64,000 nucleotides of DNA from Pedobacter sp. KBW06. GTDB lineage: Bacteria; Bacteroidota; Bacteroidia; Sphingobacteriales; Sphingobacteriaceae. The position numbers were made by a program, and so were the translations under genes. The notes below the pieces were generated by a model. The model saw only the letters and a list, made by a program, of their open reading frames with translations. It was not told where the DNA came from and did not search any database. Where the stretch lies: contig NZ_QAJL01000005.1 in the NCBI RefSeq assembly GCF_003852525.1, positions 1 to 64,000 of the forward strand, written 5' to 3'. Of this stretch, positions 54,094-61,882 are shown piece by piece. The first letter of the stretch is position 1; each line of letters opens with the position of its first letter.

Positions 54094-55096
54094 AGATGAT
54101 GGGGAGTTTGATTTGGAATATAATGTTGTCATTGATGATCTCTACCTGTTTGTCCAGCAAATGGCTGTACCTGAGTTCTATGTTTTTCAGACCCACACCG
54201 AGTGAACCTGCCTCTCCGGTTTTCAGTTGTATGTGGTTCTCGATCACGATCTTTTCGCCCTCCTGGTAGAGCCTGATTTTCAGGGGCCTTTGCAGGGATA
54301 CAATGTTGTGCTTGAGGCAGTTTTCTACCAATAGCTGTAAAGTGAAAGGAGGGATGAGTGTACTTAAAGCATTGTTGTCCAGTGTGCTATTGAAGGTGAA
54401 CCCTTCGTCGAACCTTGCTTTTTGTAAAAAGAGGTAAGCATCCAGGATCTCCATTTCTTCTTTTACATGGATGAGGTCCAGCTTGCGGCTTTCCAGGGTA
54501 TAGCGGTAGAAATTTGAGAGTTTCAAAATGAAATCTACGGACTGCTGATCCCCGGTTTCTACCATTGCTTTTAAGGTGTTCAGACTGTTGAATAGAAAAT
54601 GAGGATTGACCTGTTGTTTGAGCAATTCATATTGTGCACCCAGGTTATCATTCCTGGTGCGCTCGAGTTCCATATTGACATGCTGGTTTTCATAGTTCTG
54701 CTGAAGCAGGTTCAGGAACATGTAAAACACAAGGTTGATCAGGATTCCCCGTACCTCCACCATGAGCATGACCGGCCCAAAATCGATATGAGAAAGAATG
54801 AGTTGCTGCACATAAGCCAGCCCTAACATGATGACCAGTCCAAAAAGTAAGGATTTGAGGAGTTTTCCGTAAGAGATGCTTTGTTTCCGGGCTTTATCGC
54901 CATTGCCTGAGAGCATGTAAATATTGAAATACCACATCATCACCGCGAAAATTGCGGTAATGCCGGCATTCACAACCGCCTCTAAAGCATTAAACTGACG
55001 TGAGGCCAGTTGTGGCACAGAAGACAGCAGTCCTAAGACGATTGAACTGGTCCAGATGATGGTGTGAGAAATCTTAAAGCCTGCTTTCTTCATCAA
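54074..55096 (-). CDS. LytS-type sensor histidine kinase (second pair)
   Basis: 340 aa. Four hydrophobic helices at about 10-30, 38-60, 80-100 and 112-135, then the kinase domain with QQVNPHFLFNSLN (His at about 163) and LLVENCLKHN and GVGLKNIELRY. No separate sensor domain. It probably pairs with the following LytTR regulator. No target gene is obvious; the DUF1223 gene downstream may belong to the same unit. Confidence 0.92.
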   Translation of the reverse strand: MMKKAGFKISHTIIWTSSIVLGLLSSVPQLASRQFNALEAVVNAGITAIFAVMMWYFNIYMLSGNGDKARKQSISYGKLLKSLLFGLVIMLGLAYVQQLILSHIDFGPVMLMVEVRGILINLVFYMFLNLLQQNYENQHVNMELERTRNDNLGAQYELLKQQVNPHFLFNSLNTLKAMVETGDQQSVDFILKLSNFYRYTLESRKLDLIHVKEEMEILDAYLFLQKARFDEGFTFNSTLDNNALSTLIPPFTLQLLVENCLKHNIVSLQRPLKIRLYQEGEKIVIENHIQLKTGEAGSLGVGLKNIELRYSHLLDKQVEIINDNIIFQIKLPIIYEHHHH

Positions 55097-55190
55097 TAAT
55101 GAGGTGTTTTATTGCAAGGGTAATTCTAAAATAATGATCATCTAATGTATTGATAAATATTTTGATCATTAGAAAAGATCAGTGAAGGTG

Positions 55191-55224
55191 CAAAGAGAAG
55201 GGAAGCGATTTCCTCTTCTCTTTG
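55191..55224. terminator. Hairpin after the ohr gene
   Basis: CAAAGAGAAG (55191-55200) pairs with CTTCTCTTTG (55215-55224), with an inner GGAA/TTCC. It lacks a clear T-run on the minus strand, so termination is uncertain. Confidence 0.4.
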
Positions 55225-55242
55225 TGTTTTGCAGAACGAGGT

Positions 55243-55695
55243 TTAAATCGCAATGCTGATCCGGACACCAATATTGCCACGTGTAGCTTTTGAATAGGGG
55301 CAGGTTTGATGGGCCGCTTCAACAACCGCGCCTGCTTGTTCTGCTGTGAGTCCGGGTAGATTGACTTGCAATCTTGCCTGAAGCGAATAACCATCCCCGC
55401 CACTTGCCAGATCTACTTCTGCATTTACTGAGGTTTCAGCAGGCAGGGGGATCTGTAAGCTGGAAGCATTGATCTTCATTGCTCCGATGAAACAGGCAGA
55501 CCATCCTGCAGCAAACAACTGCTCCGGATTGGTGCCCGTACCTGAGCTCCCCGGACTGGAAAGGTTGATTTCCAACCGGCCATCAGTGCTTTTCGCCTGA
55601 CCCTCACGGCCTCCGGTAACCAGTACTTTTCCTGTGTATAAAACTTTAGTGATTGTGGCAGCAGCTGCTGCAGTGATTACTGTTTGAGTTTCCAT
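55243..55695 (-). CDS. ohr: Organic hydroperoxide resistance protein (Ohr/OsmC family)
   Basis: 150 aa. The two redox cysteines of the family are Cys68 (GWSACFIGAM) and Cys132 (HQTCPYSKATRGN). VLVTGGREGQAKSTDG and TNPEQLFAAG are typical Ohr motifs. It reduces organic peroxides with thiols. It starts 29 bp after the alpha/beta hydrolase stop, and the two form an operon. Confidence 0.94.
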   Translation of the reverse strand: METQTVITAAAAATITKVLYTGKVLVTGGREGQAKSTDGRLEINLSSPGSSGTGTNPEQLFAAGWSACFIGAMKINASSLQIPLPAETSVNAEVDLASGGDGYSLQARLQVNLPGLTAEQAGAVVEAAHQTCPYSKATRGNIGVRISIAI

Positions 55696-55724
55696 TTTAT
55701 TTAAATTTATGATAAGTGATTTGA

Positions 55725-56774
55725 TTATTTTGTCCAGCTTGCAATTTCGATGATGGCCTCGGAAAAGGCTTGAGGAGCTTCCTGGGGGATATTATGTCCA
55801 ATACCTCCGCTGAGGTTCCGGTGACTGTACCGGCTTTTAAATTTCAGGGCATAGGCCGAGGGATCCGGATGTGGGGCTGCATTGGCATCTCCTTCAAGCG
55901 TAATCGCGGGAACATTGATCACCGGCGCAGCAGCAAGCTGTTTTTCCAGCGCATCGTATTGTGGCTCTCCTTCGGCAAGGCCCAGTCGCCAGCGGTAATT
56001 ATGTACCACAATCGCCACATGGTCCGGATGATGGAGTGACTTTGCTGAGCGTTCAAATGTGGCCTCATCAAATTGCCATTTAGGTGAAGCCGTTTGCCAG
56101 ATCAACTTCGCGAAATCATGCCAGTTCGCCTCATAGCCCAATCGACCTCGCTCTGTTGCAAAATAAAACTGGTACCACCAGGCTTGTTCGGCCTTTGGCG
56201 ACAACGGCATTTCGTTGGCCTTTTGGCTGCCAATTAGGTAACCACTTACAGATACCAGCGCCTCACAACGCTCCGGCCATAAAGCGGCCACAATACAGGC
56301 GGTTCGGGCTCCCCAGTCAAAACCTCCGATAATGGCTTTACTGATTTTTAAGGCGTCCATCAATGCAATCACATCCAGGGCTAAGGCCGATTGCTGTCCG
56401 TTCCGGGGACTTTCTGAGGAAAGAAATGTTGTACTGCCATGGCCACGCAGGTGTGGTACGATCACCCTAAAACCCTTTTTTTCCAGTATATCTGCGGATT
56501 CTGCAAAACTATGGATATCATATGGCCAGCCATGAAGAAGAATCACGGGACGCCCGTTCTCCGGACCCAGTTCTGCATATCCGATATCAAGTACACCTGC
56601 TTTTACCTGTTTGATCTTGTCAAAGCTGCCGTATAGCTGAGTTCCGTTTACACTGGCCTTTGTTGCTGTTTGTGCAGCTTTTAAAATGCCCGCATTGCCA
56701 AGCCCGGCAGCTGCAATAGTGATGGACGCAATGCTCAGAAAGCGGCGGCGACCTAAGTTTGGTTGATATTCCAT
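55725..56774 (-). CDS. Tat-exported alpha/beta hydrolase, epoxide-hydrolase/dehalogenase type
   Basis: 349 aa. The N-terminus LGRRRFLSIASITIAAAG is a twin-arginine signal. The hydrolase core has LHGWPYD (oxyanion), nucleophile Asp153 in GGFDWGART and the catalytic His in GGIGHNIPQEAP near the end. An Asp nucleophile points to epoxide hydrolases or haloalkane dehalogenases rather than esterases. A periplasmic epoxide hydrolase next to Ohr would fit removal of oxidised lipids or other reactive compounds. An AraC-type gene lies divergently 533 bp away. Confidence 0.88.
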   Translation of the reverse strand: MEYQPNLGRRRFLSIASITIAAAGLGNAGILKAAQTATKASVNGTQLYGSFDKIKQVKAGVLDIGYAELGPENGRPVILLHGWPYDIHSFAESADILEKKGFRVIVPHLRGHGSTTFLSSESPRNGQQSALALDVIALMDALKISKAIIGGFDWGARTACIVAALWPERCEALVSVSGYLIGSQKANEMPLSPKAEQAWWYQFYFATERGRLGYEANWHDFAKLIWQTASPKWQFDEATFERSAKSLHHPDHVAIVVHNYRWRLGLAEGEPQYDALEKQLAAAPVINVPAITLEGDANAAPHPDPSAYALKFKSRYSHRNLSGGIGHNIPQEAPQAFSEAIIEIASWTK

Positions 56775-56829
56775 GCTGATGTCTTTGTTTTATGGTCTGT
56801 AATTCAGATTTTTTAATCATCTGACAGGA

Positions 56830-56859
56830 CAAAACTATAGCGGAAGAGCCCTTGCAGAA
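56830..56859 (-). promoter_or_regulatory. Promoter of the hydrolase-ohr operon
   Basis: On the minus strand TAGTTTTG (56830-56837) with TTC, one change from TTG, 19 nt upstream (56857-56859). The leader is about 50 nt. Confidence 0.45.
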
Positions 56860-56962
56860 ATCAATATCGGGTTGAAGCAGACAGCCTGAGCTTTCAACCG
56901 GACATATCACTACCCGAAAACGCCGGAACCTTTGATCATTTCCCTGTAGACCTGGTGAAACA

Positions 56963-57130
56963 TCATCCTCCCTCAGCATCAGATTTCTTCTTTTTTTTAA
57001 GGCTCATGACGATCATTCCGCAACTTTGCGGATCCCGTTCGAACCTGGCCGTTGTAATGGAGACCGCGGATGCAAAAGCCATCATGGCGGTCAGTAATTG
57101 TCTTCTGATCAAAGTCTGCAGATTTTTCAT
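56963..57130 (-). CDS. Doubtful short ORF with signal-like start
   Basis: 55 codons. It starts MKNLQTLIRRQLLTAMMAFA, like a twin-arginine signal peptide, but after about 28 residues it runs into a poly-lysine stretch coded by an A-run (56991-56998 on the other strand) and stops. It may be the remnant of an exported protein that lost its body by frameshift or deletion, or chance. Confidence 0.2.
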   Translation of the reverse strand: MKNLQTLIRRQLLTAMMAFASAVSITTARFERDPQSCGMIVMSLKKKKKSDAEGG

Positions 57131-57306
57131 GATCCTGTTTTTTATATCGGTGCTATTTTGCACCCTGATGTTAAAACTAGTTCTTACACCAGGGTGGTTC
57201 AATGTTTTGATCCCTGAAGCGGACAAATGCGACCTTCAATCTGCGGAACGAAAAGAGGCACATGTTTTGATCGGAAATCCTGTCCGCACATTGGGCGGCA
57301 TAGAAA

Positions 57307-58143
57307 ATGAAAAACGAGACTTCCGCAAACCTGAATTGTGTTTACAATACAATTAGCCTTATTGAAAAAAACTATGACCAGGTGATTTCCATTGAGGAAC
57401 TGGAAGATGTATCTCATTACTCGTACCGAAACATTCAGCGGATATTTAAATATACCTGCGGAGAAACAGTTGGTGCTTACCAGAAAAGGCTGAGGGTGGA
57501 GAATGCCTATAAGCTGATGCTTTATACCAGTGATAACATTTCGGTTATTGCGCTGAAAGTAGGATTTGCCAACCTTGCTTCATTTTCAAAAGCCTTTAAA
57601 CAGCACTTTGGGATTGCCCCAAAAGAAGCCAGGCTTCAAAAGAGCCCTTTACTGGCTAAAGCTGAAATTTTTCCCATCGAAGCATCAGCAGTACTGAAAC
57701 CGGAAATTGTTTACCTCCGGCCGGTAACCGTCTATTACGGAACTGCATTTATCAATTATATAGATGAAGAGGTAGAAGCATTGTGGGATAAGTTCCTTCA
57801 GAATGAATTTCCGGAAAATGGAAATGAATTTTACGGGATTATAGCTGATGAGCCTTTGATCCGTGAAAACTTAAAGTGCAGGTATGATACCTGTTCTTCT
57901 TTGCAGGCAAAGAACAGCCGCCTGCCTTCGAAGACAATAGGGGGCGGGAAATACGCACAGTTTGCACATTTCGGGGCTTATGAAACGATCGAAGAAACCT
58001 ATACAAGGATCTATTCAGGATGGATCCTGGGAACCGGACTCGAATTCGGACCCGGACCTGTGATCGAAAAATACAGCAAACATCCGGGCAATACAATGTC
58101 AATAGAGGAACAGCTGACCTATATCTGTCTGCCCCTGAGCTAA
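57307..58143 (+). CDS. AraC-family regulator with GyrI-like ligand domain
   Basis: 278 aa. Two helix-turn-helix units at about 12-110 (ISIEELEDVSHYSYRNIQRIF, ISVIALKVGFANLASFSKAF) with GIAPKEAR, then a GyrI/SOUL-type effector-binding domain at about 125-278 ending EEQLTYICLPLS. Regulators of this layout often sense drugs or small aromatic compounds. The divergent hydrolase-ohr operon or the downstream lipoprotein gene could be targets. Confidence 0.9.
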   Translation: MKNETSANLNCVYNTISLIEKNYDQVISIEELEDVSHYSYRNIQRIFKYTCGETVGAYQKRLRVENAYKLMLYTSDNISVIALKVGFANLASFSKAFKQHFGIAPKEARLQKSPLLAKAEIFPIEASAVLKPEIVYLRPVTVYYGTAFINYIDEEVEALWDKFLQNEFPENGNEFYGIIADEPLIRENLKCRYDTCSSLQAKNSRLPSKTIGGGKYAQFAHFGAYETIEETYTRIYSGWILGTGLEFGPGPVIEKYSKHPGNTMSIEEQLTYICLPLS

Positions 58144-58191
58144 AAAAATAAGGTTGTCAATTTTGGACAATAGTTCGTGTTTTGGTCTTGA

Positions 58192-58199
58192 TAGTTTTG
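58192..58199 (+). promoter_or_regulatory. -7 element of the agmatine-deiminase-like gene
   Basis: TAGTTTTG, a perfect TANNTTTG match 27 bp before the ATG at 58227. No TTG at the usual -33 distance. Confidence 0.4.
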
Positions 58200-58226
58200 C
58201 AGTATCAAAATCTTACTCTAACAATC

Positions 58227-59360
58227 ATGAACAAAATGTCAGTTTCACTAATGATCTTAACAACATTATTTTTATCCTGTGCCAAGGAAGGCGCAGAGAA
58301 TGGTACAGATATCGGACCGGGTCCTGCTGCCGATTCTACCGTATTGTATACCATGCCTGAGGAGTCTGCTCCGCATGAGGGTACCTGGTTACAATGGCCA
58401 CATGAACATCAATATGGTAAAACTTACCGCAACCGCCTGGATGAAACCTGGGTGGCGATGACTAAAGCACTGGTACAGGGCGAAAAGGTACATCTTGTAG
58501 TCTACGATCAAACTGAAAAGACAAGGGTAACCGAGCTGCTGAGCAGTTTCCAGGTTCCGCTTGCGAATGTAGACTTTGTGATCAGTCCGACAGACGATGT
58601 ATGGGTGCGCGACAATGGTCCGATCTATGTAAAGGACAAAAACGGAAAATTGCTGATCCAGGATTGGGGATTTAATGGTTGGGGCAGAAAAGCAGGCTAT
58701 GAAAGCTGTGATAAGGTACCTTCGAAAATTGCGCTGGATAAAAACACGCAGAGAATAGACCTTAATAACGTAATGATCAACGAAGGGGGAAGCGTTGAGA
58801 TTGACGGGAATGGCGTTTTAATGGCCTGCAAAAGCTCCATCTTAAATGACAACAGGAATAAAGGAATGACCCAGCAACAGGCTGAAGCGATATTCACTAA
58901 ATACCTGGGTGTTACCAAATTCATCTGGCTGGAAGGAAAAGCTGGACTGGATATTACCGATATGCACATCGATGGTTTCGCGAGATTTGCCAACAGTTCG
59001 AGCATCGTAACCATGTCTGAAGAGGATCTGAATTATTGGCAGGTACCTCAGAACGACATCAATACCTTGTACGCTGCAGCAAACAGGAATGCAGTACCTT
59101 ATAACTTTGTAAAAGTTCCGCTGACCAGAAACAATGTGATCACGAAGTATGGTAAAAATGTAGGTAAAGGCTCTTATGTCAACTACTATATCGGGAATAA
59201 TGTGGTACTGGTACCGAATTATAACGATCCGAACGATGCCGTTGCCAATGCGATTATTCAGAAACTTTATCCTGGCAGACAGGTGATCGGTATCGATTGC
59301 CGTAACTTATTCGCCAATGGCGGAATGGTTCACTGTGTAACACAACAACAACCGAGGTAA
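58227..59360 (+). CDS. Agmatine deiminase / peptidylarginine-deiminase-like lipoprotein
   Basis: 377 aa from the ATG at 58227. Lipobox FLSC near residue 17, so unlike cytosolic agmatine deiminases it is exported and lipid-anchored. Catalytic motifs of the porphyromonas-type family are present: WVRDNGP, the His region DMHIDGFARF, and the nucleophile Cys370 in NGGMVHC. EGTWLQWPHEHQYG at the start is characteristic. It should hydrolyse a guanidino group, of agmatine to N-carbamoylputrescine or possibly of arginine in peptides. No putrescine genes are adjacent. Confidence 0.9.
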   Translation: MNKMSVSLMILTTLFLSCAKEGAENGTDIGPGPAADSTVLYTMPEESAPHEGTWLQWPHEHQYGKTYRNRLDETWVAMTKALVQGEKVHLVVYDQTEKTRVTELLSSFQVPLANVDFVISPTDDVWVRDNGPIYVKDKNGKLLIQDWGFNGWGRKAGYESCDKVPSKIALDKNTQRIDLNNVMINEGGSVEIDGNGVLMACKSSILNDNRNKGMTQQQAEAIFTKYLGVTKFIWLEGKAGLDITDMHIDGFARFANSSSIVTMSEEDLNYWQVPQNDINTLYAAANRNAVPYNFVKVPLTRNNVITKYGKNVGKGSYVNYYIGNNVVLVPNYNDPNDAVANAIIQKLYPGRQVIGIDCRNLFANGGMVHCVTQQQPR

Positions 59361-59386
59361 GCCCTCTGTTTAATCATTGTTTTCTT

Positions 59387-59425
59387 AAGCCCCTGTTTCC
59401 GGTACCTCCGGGAGCAGGGGCTTTT
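59387..59425 (+). terminator. Terminator of the deiminase gene
   Basis: AAGCCCCTG (59387-59395) pairs with CAGGGGCTT (59415-59423), followed by further T. Confidence 0.8.
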
Positions 59426-59487
59426 GTTGTTCAGGGTTCAAAATGACCAGTTCAGGATCGGCCTGGTCCGCTTGGTCCATTTGCCGG

Positions 59488-59518
59488 TTGATCGGCGAGG
59501 AGACTGAGGGTAGTTTTG
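59488..59518 (+). promoter_or_regulatory. Promoter of the epoxide hydrolase gene
   Basis: TTG at 59488-59490, a 20-nt spacer and TAGTTTTG at 59511-59518. Confidence 0.55.
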
Positions 59519-59561
59519 GATCAGTAATCAAATAAATTTTACATAATCTAAGACTTAAACA

Positions 59562-60830
59562 ATGAAAAATAACAAATCTCAGCTGGCCGGTACAATTGTT
59601 ACTGCCGCATTCATGCTATTGGGAACATCAGGTTTTGCACAAAGCAGCACTGAGCCTGCAACACCGGCTTCTATCCGTCCATTTCATATTGAGGTTCCGG
59701 AAGGGGCAGTAAAGGACCTTCGCCAGCGGATCCTGGCTACCAGATGGCCGGACAAAGAAACCGTAAGTGATCAGAGTCAGGGGGTAAAGCTGGAGAAGCT
59801 CCAAAAACTGGTGGCTTACTGGGGCGGGGAGTACGACTGGAGAAAGGCAGAAGCCAAACTGAATGCCCTGCCACAATTTATCACCAGCATTGACGGTCTG
59901 GAGATCCAGTTTGTGCACATCCGTTCCAAACATCCGAATGCCATGCCGCTGATCATTACCCATGGCTGGCCTGGTTCTATCTTTGAACTGCTGAAAATTG
60001 TTGGCCCGCTTACCGATCCAACCGCTTTCGGCGGACGGGCAGAAGATGCATTTGATCTGGTATTGCCTTCTATGCCGGGGTATGGCTTTTCTGGTAAACC
60101 AAAAGGTACCGGTTGGGATGCAGATCACATCGCTGTTGCATGGGATGTATTGATGAAACGTTTGGGGTATCAGCATTATGTAGCACAGGGTGGCGACTGG
60201 GGCTCGGTCGTTGCGGATAAGATGGCCCTGCAAAAACCGGAAGGTTTATTGGGAATCCATGTCAATATGCCCGCTACCGTACCTGCAGATATCGCCAAAG
60301 CATTGAAAAATGGTGATCCAGCACCGGAAGGTTTGTCTGCCCAGGAGCAAAAAGCTTTTAAGTTGCTGAATCATTTATACACCAAAGGTGGGGGATATGC
60401 CGGAATGATGGTTACCCGTCCACAGACCCTGGGTTATGGATTGTCAGATTCTCCTGCAGGACTCGCTGCTTTTTTCTATGATAAAATGAACGAATGGACT
60501 TTTAGTGGCGGAGATGCCGAAAAATCATTAACCAGAGATGAAATTCTGGATGATATTTCACTTTACTGGCTTACAAATACCGCAGTTTCCTCCGCACAGC
60601 TTTATTGGGAAAACAATGCCAATAACTTCAATGCCGTAGACATCTCTATTCCGGCAGCAATTACGGTGTTTCCGGGAGAGATCTATCAGGCGCCGAAAAG
60701 CTGGGCCAAACGTGCCTACAAAAACCTGATCTATTTTAATGAAGTTAAAAAAGGTGGCCACTTTGCTTCGTGGGAAGAACCACAATTGTTTGCGGAAGAA
60801 CTTCGTGCAGCCTTTAAATCCCTACGTTAA
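59562..60830 (+). CDS. Secreted epoxide hydrolase (EHN family)
   Basis: 422 aa. Signal peptide ending GFAQ near residue 26. Then the N-terminal epoxide hydrolase region (RPFHIEVPEGAVKDLRQRIL, TRWPD, WRKAEAKLNALPQF), and the alpha/beta core: THGWPGSIFELLK, nucleophile Asp212 in QGGDWGSVVAD, PSMPGYGFSG, and His400 in KKGGHFASWEEP. It opens epoxides to diols in the periplasm. Together with the Tat-exported hydrolase 3 kb away it gives two exported epoxide-type hydrolases in one region. Own promoter and terminator. Confidence 0.92.
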   Translation: MKNNKSQLAGTIVTAAFMLLGTSGFAQSSTEPATPASIRPFHIEVPEGAVKDLRQRILATRWPDKETVSDQSQGVKLEKLQKLVAYWGGEYDWRKAEAKLNALPQFITSIDGLEIQFVHIRSKHPNAMPLIITHGWPGSIFELLKIVGPLTDPTAFGGRAEDAFDLVLPSMPGYGFSGKPKGTGWDADHIAVAWDVLMKRLGYQHYVAQGGDWGSVVADKMALQKPEGLLGIHVNMPATVPADIAKALKNGDPAPEGLSAQEQKAFKLLNHLYTKGGGYAGMMVTRPQTLGYGLSDSPAGLAAFFYDKMNEWTFSGGDAEKSLTRDEILDDISLYWLTNTAVSSAQLYWENNANNFNAVDISIPAAITVFPGEIYQAPKSWAKRAYKNLIYFNEVKKGGHFASWEEPQLFAEELRAAFKSLR

Positions 60831-60878
60831 CCGGTTTCAATGGATTTTTAAAGACATTGCCTGTTACAATAACTGTTC

Positions 60879-60932
60879 AGCATGGTACATGCGGGTGTTC
60901 GGTATCGGACATGCGCTGTACCATGCTTTTTT
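60879..60932 (+). terminator. Terminator of the epoxide hydrolase gene
   Basis: AGCATGGTAC (60879-60888) pairs with GTACCATGCT (60918-60927), with a partly paired inner stem, followed by six T ending at 60932. Confidence 0.85.
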
Positions 60933-61028
60933 GTAATTTATTGTTGTACATCTGTTTATGTTTTTTATCGTTCATGGCACAAAAGCTGGAAGAGGGCTTT
61001 AGCTGCTATCGATTAAACATAAAAGAAC

Positions 61029-61514
61029 ATGAAAAAGCCATCTCTGACATCAAAAATAAAGTGCGTCCTGTTTAGCCTTGATGAATTAAATCAGTCGGCC
61101 GATATTAAAGACCTGCTCCTGAATTTAGATTTACCTTATGCTGTTGTTTCGGTTAAACCCAAAGCCAATATGGAACAGCTGCTGAATGCAGCAGGCCTGC
61201 TTCCTTTTTTTAGAGAAGACCGCATGTTTAGCGCTTCAGTACAATTGACAGACTTCCCGTCCGGGATGCTTATTTTCCTTCGTGCGGTTAAATCCATGGG
61301 CTTTGAGCCGTGTGAATGCGCAGTCCTGGATAGCAGTGATATGGGGATTGATTTAGCCCTGAGGGAAGATTTCTGCGTATTTGTAATGAAGGATGCTGCC
61401 CAAAAAGCTGAACTTGAAAATAAAGGGGTTCTGGGATTGAACAAATTTAGCGATCTGAGCGAATTTATTGAGCTGTTTAATGAGGAAGCTGATTTGGAAA
61501 CCAGGAGGAATTGA
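61029..61514 (+). CDS. Degenerate HAD-like protein
   Basis: 161 aa. The overall layout follows HAD phosphatases of the beta-phosphoglucomutase kind: CVLFSLDELNQ at the position of motif I, and CAVLDSSDMGIDLALRE at motif IV. However, the first Asp of motif I (the nucleophile in FDxD) is Ser here, and the cap domain is missing. It is therefore probably inactive as a phosphatase, perhaps a binding protein. It is followed by 368 bp without a gene. Confidence 0.65.
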   Translation: MKKPSLTSKIKCVLFSLDELNQSADIKDLLLNLDLPYAVVSVKPKANMEQLLNAAGLLPFFREDRMFSASVQLTDFPSGMLIFLRAVKSMGFEPCECAVLDSSDMGIDLALREDFCVFVMKDAAQKAELENKGVLGLNKFSDLSEFIELFNEEADLETRRN

Positions 61515-61882
61515 ACTTTAGGCTTTACTTCTTTGGTAATTATTTTGTAAATATTTAATGAAAAATGAAATTTAATAAAGATAACATAGATATGTTGAGT
61601 TAAATATATCCTGCAGTGTACACCCTGCTTAACCGTTAAATAATTTATCCGATATTTTCGCCCCAAATGCTGCTATTCCTGTTTTTCCGAAGAATTCCCA
61701 TCTGATTTTGAATTTCAGTTGAAAAGGACCCTGAGCCTTACCGGAACAAGCAGCCATGAAAAAGGAAGGAAATGATTCAGAATGGCAGAGCAGACCTGCT
61801 TTTTTGTTTAATTAATAATTCTGTATATTTATTTCGCATTAACACTCACATATTTATTAACGCTCTTAATCTCTTAAGATTT
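61515..61882. other. Gene-free stretch before the amino-acid oxidase gene
   Basis: 368 bp, AT-rich. A near-consensus promoter (TTG at 61804, TATATTTA at 61824-61831, spacing 17) may drive the oxidase gene. A 19-codon frame at 61756-61815 has no support. Confidence 0.4.

Larger units (their letters stand above)
56775..57306. other. Gene-poor stretch between the hydrolase operon and the AraC gene
   Basis: 532 bp. It contains the promoter of the hydrolase-ohr operon at 56830-56859 and a doubtful 55-codon frame at 56963-57130. Nothing else is recognised. Confidence 0.5.

Noticed and set aside
59628..60233. 201-codon minus-strand frame
   Set aside because: Antisense to the signal peptide and core of the epoxide hydrolase; no features of its own.
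60857..61075. 72-codon plus-strand frame with a hydrophobic stretch
   Set aside because: It is laid across the terminator hairpin at 60879-60932 and overlaps the start of the HAD-like gene.
61756..61815. 19-codon frame as a leader peptide for the amino-acid oxidase
   Set aside because: Only one Trp and no run of regulatory codons; the hairpin after it has only four to five pairs, so attenuation is not supported.
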